A DNA stretch of 64,000 bases, taken from NCBI RefSeq assembly GCF_947490405.1, contig NZ_CANLGU010000001.1, positions 372,001 through 436,000 on the forward strand. The letters are read 5' to 3'. Source of the stretch: an uncultured Algibacter sp. (lineage in GTDB: Bacteria; Bacteroidota; Bacteroidia; Flavobacteriales; Flavobacteriaceae). Made by a program: the position numbers and the translations under genes. Shown here one piece after another: positions 37,487 to 48,418 of this stretch. The notes beneath the pieces are model-generated. The model did no database searches. It was given only the letters and a program-made list of their open reading frames with translations, and was not told where the DNA came from. Each line of letters opens with the position of its first letter. Position 1 is the first letter of the stretch.

Positions 37487-37515
37487 TCAAGGCTGAAAAT
37501 ACACTTCAGCCTTGA
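37487..37515 (-). terminator. Hairpin between rpsJ and rplC
   Basis: An 11-bp perfect stem (TCAAGGCTGAA/TTCAGCCTTGA) with a 7-nt loop, followed on the minus strand by GTTTTAAATAA. It may end the rpsL-rpsG-fusA-rpsJ transcript, or act as an attenuator or leader element for rplC. The 142-bp gap is the longest between the first eleven genes of the cluster. Confidence 0.6.
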
Positions 37516-37588
37516 ATTGTATTTTGCCGTTTTTCCCGCGACCGCATCGGTGGGACATGTGTTACGGTATTTACTACCGAAAATATAC

Positions 37589-37894
37589 TTATACTTTAAT
37601 CTCTACTTCAACACCACTAGGTAACTCGAGTTTCATCAATGCATCAATAGTTTTTGACGAAGAAGAGTAGATATCTAATAATCTTTTATAAGAAGATAAT
37701 TGAAACTGTTCTCTTGATTTCTTGTTTACGTGTGGAGAACGTAATACAGTGAAAATTTTCTTGTGCGTTGGTAATGGAATTGGTCCCGTTACTACAGCTC
37801 CAGTACTTTTTACTGTTTTTACAATCTTATCAGCAGATTTGTCTACTAAATTATGATCGTAAGACTTAAGTTTTATTCTGATTTTTTGACTCAT
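37589..37894 (-). CDS. rpsJ: 30S ribosomal protein S10
   Basis: 101 aa. Head protein and partner of NusB in antitermination. [40 protein letters not shown] and [20 protein letters not shown] are standard. 11 bp after fusA and followed by a hairpin, so it may close the str-type operon. Confidence 0.98.
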   Translation of the reverse strand: MSQKIRIKLKSYDHNLVDKSADKIVKTVKSTGAVVTGPIPLPTHKKIFTVLRSPHVNKKSREQFQLSSYKRLLDIYSSSSKTIDALMKLELPSGVEVEIKV

Positions 37895-37905
37895 TTTCTT
37901 AAATT

Positions 37906-40032
37906 TTAAGCTTCAACGCCTTTAGCTGCTTTAATTACTTCTTCAGATATGTTAGAAGGAGTTTCAGCATAATGTGAAAATTCCATTGTTGATGTCGCAC
38001 GACCTGATGACAATGTTCTTAATGTAGTTACATATCCAAACATTTCAGATAATGGTACAGTAGCTTTAACAGTTTTTGCACCAGCTCTGTCACCCATGTC
38101 GCTTACTTGACCTCTTCTTCTATTTAAATCACCTACAATATCACCCATATTTTCTTCAGGAGTAATTACCTCAAGCTTCATGATAGGCTCCATTATTACA
38201 GCTTTTGCAGCTTTAGCTGAGTTTTTAAATCCAAGTTTTGCAGCCAATTCGAATGATAATTGATCGGAATCCACATCATGGTAAGACCCATCCTTCAATG
38301 TTACTTTCATAGAATCAACTTCATATCCAGCTAATGGTCCATTAACCATCGCCATTTTGAATCCTTTCTCAATAGAAGGTATAAATTCTTTAGGAACGTT
38401 ACCACCTTTTATTATAGATTCAAATTGAAGACCTACTACACCTTCGTCTGCTGGTTCAATTGTAAATACAATATCAGCAAACTTACCACGACCACCAGAT
38501 TGCTTCTTGTAAACTTCTCTATGATCTGCAGATTGAGTTATAGCTTCTTTATACTCTACTTGTGGCTGACCTTGATTTACTTCAACCTTAAACTCACGTT
38601 TTAAACGGTCAACAATAATATCTAAGTGAAGCTCACCCATTCCAGAAATAATTGTCTGTCCTGAAGCTTCATCAGTTCTTGCTGTAAATGTTGGATCTTC
38701 CTCAGATAACTTAGATAAAGCCATACCTAATTTATCAACATCTGCTTTAGTCTTAGGCTCAACCGCAATACCAATTACTGGATCTGGGAAGTCCATAGAT
38801 TCTAAAACAATTGGATTTTTTTCATCAGACATAGTATCACCAGTCTTGATATCCTTAAATCCTACCGCTGCTCCAATATCTCCTGCTTCAATAAAATCGA
38901 TAGCATTTTGTTTATTAGAGTGCATTTGGTAAATACGAGAGATACGTTCTTTTTTACCTGAACGATTGTTCAAAATATAAGAACCCGCATCTAAACGACC
39001 AGAATACGCTCTAAAAAATGCTAAACGCCCTACGAAAGGATCTGTAGCAATTTTAAATGCTAAAGCTGAAAATGGCTCACTAGCACTAGGCTTACGTATA
39101 GCTTCTTCACCAGTATCTGGATTTGTACCAATAATATTATCTCTATCAGTTGGAGATGGTAAGTAACGGCAAACAGCATCTAATAAAAACTGTACACCTT
39201 TATTTTTGAAAGCAGAACCACATATCATTGGAATGATAGCCATATCCATTACAGCAGCTCTAAGTGCAGCATGCACCTCTTCTTCAGTAATAGAATCTTC
39301 ATCTTCCATGAACTTTTCTAGTAAGTTCTCATCGTAAGTTGCCACCTCTTCAATTAAAAGTGCTCTATACTTACGCGCTTCTTCTTTTAAATCTTCTGGA
39401 ATATCAATAACATCAAAAGTTGCCCCTTGAGTTTCATCATGCCAAACAATAGCACGATTTTTTACTAAATCGATAATTCCTTTAAAGTCTGCTTCATCAC
39501 CAATGTTTAAAACGATTGGCACTGCGTTAGACTTTAACATGTCTTTCACCTGTTGACAAACACCTAAAAAGTTAGATCCTTGACGGTCCATTTTATTAAC
39601 GAAACCAATACGAGGTACCTTGTAGTTATCAGCAAGTCTCCAGTTAGTTTCAGATTGAGGCTCAACACCATCAACGGCACTAAACAAGAATACTAAACCA
39701 TCAAGTACACGTAATGAACGATTTACTTCAACTGTAAAATCTACGTGACCTGGTGTATCAATTATATTAAAGTGATACCCTTTAGTTTCCGAAGTTGGTT
39801 GCCCGTTCTCAATAGGGAACTTCCATTCACAAGTTGTAGCTGCAGAAGTAATTGTAATACCTCTTTCTTGCTCTTGTTCCATCCAGTCCATTGTTGCAGC
39901 ACCATCATGTACTTCACCAATTTTATGAGAAACGCCTGTGTAATAAAGAATACGCTCTGTAGTAGTAGTTTTTCCTGCATCAATGTGAGCAGCAATACCT
40001 ATATTTCTAGTATATTTTAAATCTCTTGCCAT
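37906..40032 (-). CDS. fusA: Elongation factor G
   Basis: 708 aa GTPase that drives ribosomal translocation and, with RRF, recycling. G1 [19 protein letters not shown] at about residue 14, G2 [15 protein letters not shown]3 [10 protein letters not shown]4 NKMDR; domains II-V follow with [18 protein letters not shown] in domain III and [20 protein letters not shown] in IV. 3 bp after rpsG. Confidence 0.98.
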   Translation of the reverse strand: MARDLKYTRNIGIAAHIDAGKTTTTERILYYTGVSHKIGEVHDGAATMDWMEQEQERGITITSAATTCEWKFPIENGQPTSETKGYHFNIIDTPGHVDFTVEVNRSLRVLDGLVFLFSAVDGVEPQSETNWRLADNYKVPRIGFVNKMDRQGSNFLGVCQQVKDMLKSNAVPIVLNIGDEADFKGIIDLVKNRAIVWHDETQGATFDVIDIPEDLKEEARKYRALLIEEVATYDENLLEKFMEDEDSITEEEVHAALRAAVMDMAIIPMICGSAFKNKGVQFLLDAVCRYLPSPTDRDNIIGTNPDTGEEAIRKPSASEPFSALAFKIATDPFVGRLAFFRAYSGRLDAGSYILNNRSGKKERISRIYQMHSNKQNAIDFIEAGDIGAAVGFKDIKTGDTMSDEKNPIVLESMDFPDPVIGIAVEPKTKADVDKLGMALSKLSEEDPTFTARTDEASGQTIISGMGELHLDIIVDRLKREFKVEVNQGQPQVEYKEAITQSADHREVYKKQSGGRGKFADIVFTIEPADEGVVGLQFESIIKGGNVPKEFIPSIEKGFKMAMVNGPLAGYEVDSMKVTLKDGSYHDVDSDQLSFELAAKLGFKNSAKAAKAVIMEPIMKLEVITPEENMGDIVGDLNRRRGQVSDMGDRAGAKTVKATVPLSEMFGYVTTLRTLSSGRATSTMEFSHYAETPSNISEEVIKAAKGVEA

Positions 40033-40035
40033 GTC

Positions 40036-40512
40036 TTAAAATCTAAAGTGAGAGAATGCTTTGTTTGCTTCTGCCATTTTATGCGTATCAACTCTTTTCT
40101 TAACCGCTGCACCCTCTTCTTTAGCTGCTGCTAAAATTTCAGACGCTAAACGCAAAGCCATAGACTTTTCATTACGTTTTCTAGCATAACCAATCAACCA
40201 TTTCATAGCTGTTGACACTTTTCTATCTGGACGAATTTGCATTGGAATTTGGAATGTTGCACCACCAACACGACGACTACGCACTTCTACGTGAGGCATC
40301 ACATTTGACAAGGCATCTTTCCAGATTTCTAAAGCTGTTTTTTCTTCATCTGTTTTCTTTGAATCTACAATATCTATAGCATCGTAGAATACTTTAAAAG
40401 CCACGGACTTCTTACCATCCCACATCATCATGTTAACAAAACGTGTTACTAACTGATCATTAAAACGCGGATCTGGTAAAAGCGGTCTCTTTTTTGCTGC
40501 TCTTTTTCTCAT
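40036..40512 (-). CDS. rpsG: 30S ribosomal protein S7
   Basis: 158 aa. Primary binder of the 16S 3' major domain. [40 protein letters not shown] and the [21 protein letters not shown]-terminus identify it. 21 bp after rpsL. Confidence 0.98.
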   Translation of the reverse strand: MRKRAAKKRPLLPDPRFNDQLVTRFVNMMMWDGKKSVAFKVFYDAIDIVDSKKTDEEKTALEIWKDALSNVMPHVEVRSRRVGGATFQIPMQIRPDRKVSTAMKWLIGYARKRNEKSMALRLASEILAAAKEEGAAVKKRVDTHKMAEANKAFSHFRF

Positions 40513-40533
40513 GTCTTCTTCTTAAAGTTTTAA

Positions 40534-40908
40534 TTACTTTTTAGGGCGTTTAGCACCATACTTAGATCTACGTTGCGTTCTACCTGAAACACCTGCTGTA
40601 TCCAAAGCACCACGAACAATGTGATATCTAACTCCTGGCAAATCTTTTACCCTTCCACCTCTAACCAATACTATCGAGTGCTCTTGTAGATTATGTCCTT
40701 CACCACCGATGTATGCATTAACCTCGTTTCCGTTTGTTAAACGCACCCTTGCAACCTTACGCATCGCTGAGTTTGGTTTTTTAGGCGTTGTTGTATAAAC
40801 ACGAGTACACACACCACGTCTTTGCGGACAAGAATCTAAAGCAGCCGATTTACTCTTCTTGGTTATTTTGGCTCTTCCTTTTCTTACTAATTGCGAAATT
40901 GTTGGCAT
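40534..40908 (-). CDS. rpsL: 30S ribosomal protein S12
   Basis: 124 aa. Decoding-centre protein and classical streptomycin-resistance locus; the key lysines are wild type in [20 protein letters not shown] and [19 protein letters not shown]. First gene of the cluster, with a promoter at 40952-40982 and a CCTCTT/AAGAGG hairpin in its short leader. Confidence 0.98.
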   Translation of the reverse strand: MPTISQLVRKGRAKITKKSKSAALDSCPQRRGVCTRVYTTTPKKPNSAMRKVARVRLTNGNEVNAYIGGEGHNLQEHSIVLVRGGRVKDLPGVRYHIVRGALDTAGVSGRTQRRSKYGAKRPKK

Positions 40909-40951
40909 ATATATTAATATAAAATTTATTATCCTCTTTTTAAGAGGGGTG

Positions 40952-40982
40952 CAAATGTAGAAATTAAAATTTGAAATTCAAA
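40952..40982 (-). promoter_or_regulatory. Bacteroidota-type promoter of the rpsL operon
   Basis: On the minus strand TTTG (40982-40979), 19 bp, TACATTTG (40959-40952), an exact fit to the TTTG/TAnnTTTG consensus of the Bacteroidota housekeeping sigma factor. Transcription would begin near 40945. The leader carries a CCTCTT/AAGAGG hairpin (40933-40947). Confidence 0.8.
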
Positions 40983-41084
40983 TCCTAAATGATTAATTTT
41001 TAAGAGTTTTCAAAAATAATATACCTAACCATATTAAATACTTAGATTTTGCGTTAGATTTACATCAAAATTAGCCGACTAAGC

Positions 41085-42779
41085 GTGCAAAGAACACTTC
41101 TATTACTCTTTATTATCTATACACTTTTTTCTTTTGAAGGATTTTGCCAAAATTTAAACTTAATTATTAATGGTAAAACGAATGAAGAAACGAAAATAAT
41201 TGATTCTTTACAGTACAATAAAATTCATACTGATTTTAATTCGATAAAAAATGAAGTTAATACGATACAAAACCAACTTTTTAAACTTGGTTATATCGAA
41301 AATGAAATAAAACAGACAAAAAAAATTAATGACTCTTCTTTTCTATCTAAAGTATTACTCAAGAAGAAATTCAACACTATTACCATTTCTTACAACAAAA
41401 ATGATATTGATTTATCGACTTTAGAATTAGTATCTAAAGATGTTTTTGAGAACAACTTCAAATTAGATTTTTCAAAAACAGAAAATGCCCTGAACATTAT
41501 TAATTCTGAAATTTCAAAAAAAGGGTTTCCATTTTCAAAGCTTAAATTATCAAATATTACAATTGAAGGCTCAAACTTGAGGGCTTCACTAATAATTGAT
41601 TCTTACAAAGAGAAGAGAAAAATAAATGATATCATAATAAAAGGTTATGAAAAATTTCCTCGATCCTACTTGAAACACTTTTTAAAAATTAAAACTAATC
41701 AAGTTTTTGATCTAGATGTTATAAAAAGCAAGACCGAAGCGTTAAATAATTTGAATTTTACAAATCAAATAAAATCCCCAGAGGTTTTATTTACCAAAGA
41801 CTCCACTACTCTTTATTTATACCTTAACAAAGCAAATAGTAATACATTTGACGGTTTTTTGGGTTTTGGAACTAATGAAGACACCAATAAAATAGAGCTT
41901 GATGGATACCTAAACTTAAATTTAACCAATAATTTAAACTTTGGTGAATCATTTAGGCTATTATATAAGAGTGATGAAATTGATCAGCAAACTTTTGAAG
42001 TAGACGTCTCACTACCATACTTATTTAATACACCTATTGGAGCAGATTTACTATTAAGAATTTTCAAAAAAGACACAACTTTTACTACAGTTAACCAATC
42101 TGCTAGGTTACATTATCAAATCAATTCAAACCATAAAGTTTATGGTGGCATCATATCAACTGAATCGAATAACCTCCTTTCTGAAGCTAATATTACTTCG
42201 ATAATCTCAGACTATAAAACACAATACTTAACATTAGCTTATCAATTTTTAAAGCCGCAATCAAATAATTTTCTATTCCCAATAAAATCTAAATTGTATT
42301 TTGAAACTGGTTTTGGAACAAGAGAATCAGCTTCTAGTAATGAAAAACAATCTCAATATACAATTGATGCCCTAAAAATCTTCACTTTAAACAAGAAAAA
42401 CAGTTTATATATTAGAATGAACGGTTCTAGTTTAATTTCTGACACTTATTTTGAAAATGAACTTGTAAGATTTGGCGGAATAAACTCCATTAGAGGATTT
42501 GAAGAAAATAGTTTATTCGCATCCCTTTTTGGTACTATTAATACAGAATATAGATTTCAAGTTAATAACAGCATATACATACATTCTATTTTTGACGCAG
42601 GCTATTTTGAAAACAAAATAATAAGCACCAAAGAAAAATTGTTTGGTTATGGTTTTGGTTTCGGAATATTAACTAAATCGGGGTTACTAAGATTTAACTA
42701 TGCTAACGGTAAAAATGAGAATACCAAATTTAAACTCTCAAATTCTAAAATACACCTCAGTTTGGTAGCTAATTTTTAG
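41085..42779 (+). CDS. Omp85/BamA-like outer-membrane protein with POTRA region
   Basis: 564 aa starting with GTG at 41085; the following hydrophobic stretch to GFCQ is a good signal peptide. Residues of about 25-240 look like POTRA-type folds (KKINDIIIKGYEKFPRSYLK). The C-terminal half is a beta-barrel with the Omp85 lid-loop signature FGGINSIRGFEEN (about residue 460), and it ends in F. It is shorter than BamA or TamA, so probably a Flavobacteriia-specific surface-antigen relative. It is 117 bp upstream of susC on the same strand, divergent from rpsL. Role in assembly or export is inferred. Confidence 0.85.
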   Translation: MQRTLLLLFIIYTLFSFEGFCQNLNLIINGKTNEETKIIDSLQYNKIHTDFNSIKNEVNTIQNQLFKLGYIENEIKQTKKINDSSFLSKVLLKKKFNTITISYNKNDIDLSTLELVSKDVFENNFKLDFSKTENALNIINSEISKKGFPFSKLKLSNITIEGSNLRASLIIDSYKEKRKINDIIIKGYEKFPRSYLKHFLKIKTNQVFDLDVIKSKTEALNNLNFTNQIKSPEVLFTKDSTTLYLYLNKANSNTFDGFLGFGTNEDTNKIELDGYLNLNLTNNLNFGESFRLLYKSDEIDQQTFEVDVSLPYLFNTPIGADLLLRIFKKDTTFTTVNQSARLHYQINSNHKVYGGIISTESNNLLSEANITSIISDYKTQYLTLAYQFLKPQSNNFLFPIKSKLYFETGFGTRESASSNEKQSQYTIDALKIFTLNKKNSLYIRMNGSSLISDTYFENELVRFGGINSIRGFEENSLFASLFGTINTEYRFQVNNSIYIHSIFDAGYFENKIISTKEKLFGYGFGFGILTKSGLLRFNYANGKNENTKFKLSNSKIHLSLVANF

Positions 42780-42801
42780 TATAGAATTATCATTTTCTTA
42801 A

Positions 42802-42827
42802 AAATTTGGGCTTTTTGCCAAATTTTA
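42802..42827 (+). terminator. Hairpin after the Omp85-like gene
   Basis: AAAATTTGG (42802-42810) and CCAAATTTT (42819-42827) form a 9-bp stem with an 8-nt loop, 22 bp after the stop codon. The stem is AT-rich and the 3' tract short; terminator or operator. Confidence 0.5.
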
Positions 42828-42838
42828 ACCATTATTTA

Positions 42839-42869
42839 TTGTTTTATTAACTTTATTTTATGATTTTTG
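42839..42869 (+). promoter_or_regulatory. Candidate promoter of the SusC/D operon
   Basis: TTG (42839-42841), 20 bp, GATTTTTG (42862-42869): an approximate match to the TTTG/TAnnTTTG consensus with G in place of T in the -7 box, 27 bp before the susC ATG. Confidence 0.4.
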
Positions 42870-42896
42870 GCATTGACTAATTCAAATAATTATAAA

Positions 42897-45800
42897 ATGA
42901 AAACAAAGTTTAGTGGAATTCTAACGCTATTACTAGCGTTTGTTGTGCAACTAACGTTTGCACAAGAAAAGACAATTTCAGGTACAGTATCAGATGGTTC
43001 TGGTCTGCCTTTACCTGGAGCAACTGTCTTAGTTAAAGGTACTTCTTCTGGTACATCTTCAGATTTTGATGGTAATTATTCTATAAAAGCTAATCAGGGT
43101 TCAACCCTTGTATTTAGTTTTGTAGGATACACCACAAAAGAAGTTTCAGTTGGTGCCTCAAACACAATTAATGTTACATTACAAGAAGATGCTCAAGCTC
43201 TTGAGGAGGTAATCGTTACTGCATTTGGTATTGAGCGAAAGCCAAAAGAGTTAGCTTACTCTACAGTTGAACTTGATGAAGAAATTTTAGTTCAAGCAGC
43301 TCCTGTTTCAATTGAATCTGCCCTTATAGGTAAATCAACAGGTTTAAATATCAACTTCAACAATAATGGTGTTAACCCTACAACTACTGTTAGACTTAGA
43401 GCTAACAACTCTTTGAGTCAAAATAACAATGCTTTAATTGTTGTTGATGGTGTACCGCAATCTGATAGTTCTCTTGGAGATTTAAACCCTCAGGACATCG
43501 CTAATGTAACGATACTAAAGGGTGCCACTTCTGTAACACTTTATGGATCTAAAGGTGCTAATGGTGCAATTATCGTAACAACTAAAAGAGGTAAGAATAG
43601 TGAAAAAATTAATGTTAGCATTAACTCTGCTGTAACTTTCACAGAGGTTAAGTTTTTTCCTGAAACGCAATCAGAGTTTGGTAGTGGCTCTTCTAATGTT
43701 TTTGATTACAACCCTATTGAAAACGAAAGCTGGGGTCCTAGATATGATGGGACTTTAAGACAAGTAGGACCTACTCTTCCAGACGGAACATTTCAAGTCT
43801 TACCTTATGCTCCCGTTAAAGAAGGCAGACAAAGTTTTTTTGAAACTGGTATAACCACGCAAAATGGAATATCTTTAAGTGGAGGGAATGAAAATGCTAC
43901 GTATTTCTTTTCAGCGCAAAGAGTTGACACTAAAGGTGTTACGCCAGGGGACAAATATACCAAAGACAATTTTAGGTTTAACGGTAGTATGAAGTCTGGT
44001 AAACTAGAAACATCAACTAACATTTCCTTTTTTCAAGACAAAACTAATGTAGCTGGGGCAAGTCCAAGTGATGGTAGTTTTTACAGAATACTTCTTAATA
44101 CACCTGCACATTATAGATTGAGTGATTATAGAAACTGGAGAACTGATCTTTACTCTACTCCAGAGACATATTTTAATGCATTCTTCAAAAATCCTTATCA
44201 AATAGTTGATCAAAATAGAGACAACTCTAGAACAAATCGATTACAAGGTGTTGTTAATTTGAAATACAATTTCAACGATTGGTTATCCGCTAGTTACACT
44301 TTGGGTGGTACTTGGTTCAATAGTGAATTCAAAAACACTAATGAAGCATATACTTATGCTCCTACTACTTACACTAGACCTGATGATGAGGTTAATGCCG
44401 TAAGAGACGGTATGCGAAATGATTTTAGATTAAATTCAGATTTATTTCTAACTCTAGAGAAGGATTTAAATGAAGATTTCAGTTTGAGATTTTTGGTTGG
44501 TACTCACGTGGAGAGCAGAAGAAATAACCAAATTAACATATCTTCTAATAACTTATTCACCAATGTTATCTACAATGCTAATGTAAGAACAGGTAACCTT
44601 GACTTTGATAATGTTAATTTCAATTCTCCTCAAGGTGTCTTTATGAAAAGGCTTTATTCATACATGGCAGATACAACAGTAGGATTCAGAGATTTCCTTT
44701 TTTTAAGCGGTTCTTGGAGACAAGATACATCATCAACATTACCAGTTGAAAACAACACTTATTCTTATTTTAGTGGAGGTTTATCATTTGTTGCTACAGA
44801 TGCTTTTCCTTCAATTAAAAGCGACGTATTAAGTTTTTTAAAATTCAATGCAAGTTATGCTAAAGTAGGTAATGATGCAGGTATCGGTCTAACAAATGAA
44901 AACTTTATAACACCAACTGGCTTTCCATTTGGTACAACTCCAGGTTTGAGAAATACAACAAGAGCTGTAGATCCGAACTTAAGTCCTGAATTTTCTTATT
45001 CTACAGAATTCGGGTTAAGAGCTGAATTTTTTAAAAGCAGAGTGAGATTAGAGGCTAACTATTATGATGTAGAGTCTGAAGATCAAATTAACAATTCAAC
45101 AATTTCTGCAACTTCTGGGGCTTTAACTTTCCTCACGAATTTAGGTGTGATATCTAATAAAGGTATAGAAATAGATTTTGGTTTTACTCCAATACAGACA
45201 GAAGATTTTGAATGGGATGTTAACTTCAATTACAGTTTTAATGATTCTAATGTTGAATCATTGGCTGATGGAACATTAGCGCAAGGAGTACAGACTTCTT
45301 TCCAAAATACTGCAGCTCTTGAAGCTCAAGTTGGAAATCCATTCCCTCAACTAACTGCGCCAGGTTATACCAGAGATGCTCAAGGAAGAATTGTTGTAAA
45401 TGAAAATGGAGATCCATTTGCTACAAATGAATTTGTTAATCTTGGGTCTACTGTTCCCGACGTAATAATGGGTTTAAATACTAAGATTCGATATAAAAAT
45501 TTATCTTTGAGGGCTGTTGCTGATTATAAAACTGGTCATGTTTTCTACAGTACTTTAGTAGAAGCTCTAGAATTTGCTGGATTAACAACTCAGAGTGCTT
45601 CTACAAACAGACAACCATTTATTTTCCCAAATTCTGTTTATGAAACCGCTCCTGGTTCAGGTGTGTTTGTTGAAAACACCGACAGACCTACATCTGGTGG
45701 TACCAGACAGTTTTGGCAGAATGCATACAATAACATAAAAGAAAATTATGTTGTTGATGCTACAGCTTTAAAAATTAGAGAAATTGCTTTAGATTACAAC

Positions 45801-46013
45801 TTTCCTAGTAAACTTTTGAAAAACACTTCTATCGAAGCTATTACAGTAGGGCTTATAGCAAATAACCTGTTTATGTTCAGACCAGATGAAAACAGGTATA
45901 CTGACCCTGAATTTTCAATCAATACTACTGGATCTGGTACTACTGGTATTGGTTCTTCTGCTCAAGCTCCACCAACAGGATCATACGGTATGAAAGTAAA
46001 CATTAAATTTTAA
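42897..46013 (+). CDS. SusC/RagA-family TonB-linked outer-membrane transporter
   Basis: 1038 aa from the ATG at 42897 (MKTKFSGILTLLLAFVVQLT, signal peptide to FAQ). The N-terminal carboxypeptidase-regulatory-like domain (ISGTVSDGSGLPLPGATVLV, FDGNYSIKA) precedes a TonB box (LEEVIVTAFGIERK), a plug with NALIVVDGVPQ and TLYGSKGANGAIIVTTKRG, and a large barrel ending MKVNIKF. It forms the channel of a SusCD complex with the lipoprotein encoded 4 bp downstream. No glycoside hydrolase or protease is nearby, so the imported ligand is unknown. Confidence 0.97.
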   Translation: MKTKFSGILTLLLAFVVQLTFAQEKTISGTVSDGSGLPLPGATVLVKGTSSGTSSDFDGNYSIKANQGSTLVFSFVGYTTKEVSVGASNTINVTLQEDAQALEEVIVTAFGIERKPKELAYSTVELDEEILVQAAPVSIESALIGKSTGLNINFNNNGVNPTTTVRLRANNSLSQNNNALIVVDGVPQSDSSLGDLNPQDIANVTILKGATSVTLYGSKGANGAIIVTTKRGKNSEKINVSINSAVTFTEVKFFPETQSEFGSGSSNVFDYNPIENESWGPRYDGTLRQVGPTLPDGTFQVLPYAPVKEGRQSFFETGITTQNGISLSGGNENATYFFSAQRVDTKGVTPGDKYTKDNFRFNGSMKSGKLETSTNISFFQDKTNVAGASPSDGSFYRILLNTPAHYRLSDYRNWRTDLYSTPETYFNAFFKNPYQIVDQNRDNSRTNRLQGVVNLKYNFNDWLSASYTLGGTWFNSEFKNTNEAYTYAPTTYTRPDDEVNAVRDGMRNDFRLNSDLFLTLEKDLNEDFSLRFLVGTHVESRRNNQINISSNNLFTNVIYNANVRTGNLDFDNVNFNSPQGVFMKRLYSYMADTTVGFRDFLFLSGSWRQDTSSTLPVENNTYSYFSGGLSFVATDAFPSIKSDVLSFLKFNASYAKVGNDAGIGLTNENFITPTGFPFGTTPGLRNTTRAVDPNLSPEFSYSTEFGLRAEFFKSRVRLEANYYDVESEDQINNSTISATSGALTFLTNLGVISNKGIEIDFGFTPIQTEDFEWDVNFNYSFNDSNVESLADGTLAQGVQTSFQNTAALEAQVGNPFPQLTAPGYTRDAQGRIVVNENGDPFATNEFVNLGSTVPDVIMGLNTKIRYKNLSLRAVADYKTGHVFYSTLVEALEFAGLTTQSASTNRQPFIFPNSVYETAPGSGVFVENTDRPTSGGTRQFWQNAYNNIKENYVVDATALKIREIALDYNFPSKLLKNTSIEAITVGLIANNLFMFRPDENRYTDPEFSINTTGSGTTGIGSSAQAPPTGSYGMKVNIKF

Positions 46014-46017
46014 ACGA

Positions 46018-47529
46018 ATGAAAATGAAAAATTTTAAATATTACTCAATTTTACTACTATTTATGACAATGATAATGTCATACTCTTGTAGTGACAGTTA
46101 TATAGATGTAAATGATAGTACAACTAATCCTCCATCATCTACACCTGACCTTACTCTAGTTGTTGCTCAAAAGCAAACAGCAGATATGTTTTACAATGCT
46201 AATAATGCTGGTAATGCCTTTCACCTTTTAGGAGGTATATATGCTGGTGTAATTTCAGATTCTGGAGACAGAGTATGGTATGACACTGAACAACAATATT
46301 TTATTAATACAGACACTTACCAATCATTATGGAATAACACTTACACTCTACCTTTATCTAACTATGATTATGTAGAAAATTTTGAAGGTATTGAGTTCGA
46401 TAATTACAAGGCTGTTGCTAAAATCATGAAAGCATATCACTTTGCAACATTAGTTGATCAATATGGAGATATACCTTATTCTGAAGCTTTTGCTAGAGGT
46501 CTTAATCCAAGGCCTACCTATGACGATGATGAGGCTATTTATGATGATTTATACAATGAACTTAATATAGCCATAGCAATGATCAATAATGCTCCACCTG
46601 AGACCACAGCCATAGCAAACGATGCCATAATGGGGGGCAACATGCAAAGGTGGCAGCAGTTTGCAAATACTCTAAAATTAAGAATATTAATTAAGCAAGC
46701 TAATCTAAGTAAAGACCTTAGTGCTGAATATTCGGAAATAATGAATAATGGTATCGGATTCATAACTAGCACTGTTGCTGTAAATCCGGGTTATGCAGAC
46801 CAAGTTAATCAACAAAATCCATTTTGGTCTTTGCATGGTTTCACTCCAGGAAGCACAACTGCACCTCAAAGAAATGGTGGTGCTACAAGAGGAAGCGAAA
46901 CATACATTAACTTTATGACAGACAACTTAGACCCTAGAGTATCTAGATTATTTTTACCTGCTTCTTCGGATGGAGAGTTACGTGGTGTTCCTCAAAACGT
47001 ATACGAAACACAATTTGACACATCAAATACGTCTGAACTAGGTCCTGCTTTACTTAATTCACCAGATCAAGATGCTCAATTGATGTTAGGTTCTGAGGCT
47101 TTATTTTTACAAGCTGAAGCTGTTCACAGAGGTTTGATGCCAGGTAATGCTGGTGATTTGTACAGATCTGGAATCGAAGCTTCATTTACAGAAATGGGAG
47201 TAGCAGCTCCTGCCACAGCCGCCGCTGCTTATGAACTAAACTCTAATAATATTATAAATTGGGATCTCGCTGTAGCCAATGGAAATGAGTTAGAAGCAAT
47301 AATAACTCAAAAATGGGTAGCTGGAGGATTTATAACTGGTTTTGAAGTATGGATGGATCGAGTTAGAACTAATTTCCCTTCTTTTATACCATTACCTGTG
47401 GATGCAGTTTCTCCAATATTTCCATCGAACTTGTTGTATCCTACTAGAGAATTCTCAACAAATTCTGATAATGTACCTGAACAAGGAACAAATGCCGCAT
47501 TTGATAGACGAACGTTCTGGATGCAATAA
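46018..47529 (+). CDS. SusD/RagB-family ligand-binding surface lipoprotein
   Basis: 503 aa. Lipobox MSYSC (Cys24) followed by SDSYIDVND. The SusD-like TPR-helical fold is seen in TTNPPSSTPDLTLVVAQKQT, LVDQYGDIPYSEAF and the EALFLQAEAVHRG helix near residue 360. It acts as the lid over the SusC channel and binds ligand at the surface. Its length and pattern fit the SusD-like type 2 group. It is followed after 18 bp by a further surface lipoprotein. Confidence 0.93.
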   Translation: MKMKNFKYYSILLLFMTMIMSYSCSDSYIDVNDSTTNPPSSTPDLTLVVAQKQTADMFYNANNAGNAFHLLGGIYAGVISDSGDRVWYDTEQQYFINTDTYQSLWNNTYTLPLSNYDYVENFEGIEFDNYKAVAKIMKAYHFATLVDQYGDIPYSEAFARGLNPRPTYDDDEAIYDDLYNELNIAIAMINNAPPETTAIANDAIMGGNMQRWQQFANTLKLRILIKQANLSKDLSAEYSEIMNNGIGFITSTVAVNPGYADQVNQQNPFWSLHGFTPGSTTAPQRNGGATRGSETYINFMTDNLDPRVSRLFLPASSDGELRGVPQNVYETQFDTSNTSELGPALLNSPDQDAQLMLGSEALFLQAEAVHRGLMPGNAGDLYRSGIEASFTEMGVAAPATAAAAYELNSNNIINWDLAVANGNELEAIITQKWVAGGFITGFEVWMDRVRTNFPSFIPLPVDAVSPIFPSNLLYPTREFSTNSDNVPEQGTNAAFDRRTFWMQ

Positions 47530-47547
47530 TAATTTAAAATAAAAAAA

Positions 47548-48396
47548 ATGAAAAAAATAATAAAAAATCCAGTTATATTGTTATCTATGGTGATGTTAAC
47601 AATTACATCTTGTCTTTTAGATGATGATAGTTTAACAAAAACTTTTGATGATGGTCCAAATTTTACTAGTTTTTCAACTTTAAACCAAACAGTAAGTGCA
47701 GTAGCTGATGGTGAAGAAAAAACAGCAAATGTAACTGTAGAGCTTCAAGGTCCAAATCTTGTAGGCTATACTGAAGATGTGGCAGTATCAATATCGGTTG
47801 ACGCTGATAATACAACAGCCATTGAAAATGTTCATTATAGAATTAATTCTAGCACTGTAATGTTGTTAGCGAGTCAAAACTACATAGCTACATTACCAAT
47901 AACTATTATAACAGATGGTATAGAACCTCCGTTGGATGTAGCTCCAATATTGACTTTAACATTAACTGATCCTTCAGGTAATAATGTCATAGCTAGTAGT
48001 AAGCAAACTACTTTATCATTGATTTATCAATGTTTTGCTGACTTGTCAGGAACTTATACTGTAACTAATGACTGGTGTCCAGGAAGTTTACGTCAAAATA
48101 CTACTACAATTACGAAAAACGCAGATGGTTCTTGGAGATTTGGAACTGCCGATGGATATTGGTTAGATTCTTGTACAGGTAATGCAGGCCTATTTAATGG
48201 AGGTAATGTCGTTGAGCTTTGTGGGGAAATTCTACCAACAGGTGATTTAGACTATGGAACTGGTGGTGGATTTGGTATTGGTGATATTTTAGGAGGCACT
48301 TGGGATGCCGAAAATGGTATTATTACAATGCAGCATAGAGAGACGTTCTTTAATGGTGGGCCAAGGGAATGGACAACAACTTATACCAGACAATAA
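47548..48396 (+). CDS. SusCD-associated surface lipoprotein with beta-sandwich domain
   Basis: 282 aa. Lipobox ITSC (Cys22), then LLDDDS, an acid-rich stretch like a surface-export signal. Residues of about 35-155 look like an Ig/Calx-beta-type sandwich (ANVTVELQGPNLVGYTEDVA, LPITIITDGIEPP). The C-terminal part (160-282) has four cysteines (YQCFADLSGTYTVTNDWCPG, DSCTGNAG, VELCGE) and probably binds ligand. Not assignable to a named enzyme. Third gene of the SusCD unit. Confidence 0.8.
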   Translation: MKKIIKNPVILLSMVMLTITSCLLDDDSLTKTFDDGPNFTSFSTLNQTVSAVADGEEKTANVTVELQGPNLVGYTEDVAVSISVDADNTTAIENVHYRINSSTVMLLASQNYIATLPITIITDGIEPPLDVAPILTLTLTDPSGNNVIASSKQTTLSLIYQCFADLSGTYTVTNDWCPGSLRQNTTTITKNADGSWRFGTADGYWLDSCTGNAGLFNGGNVVELCGEILPTGDLDYGTGGGFGIGDILGGTWDAENGIITMQHRETFFNGGPREWTTTYTRQ

Positions 48397-48418
48397 TTTT
48401 AATTAAATAATTGAAAAA

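Noticed and set aside
41034-41084. GCGTTAGATTT near 41051 as a fifth copy of the interspersed repeat
   Set aside because: Only the first seven bases match; the GGGAT and the GGTAACGCC end are missing.
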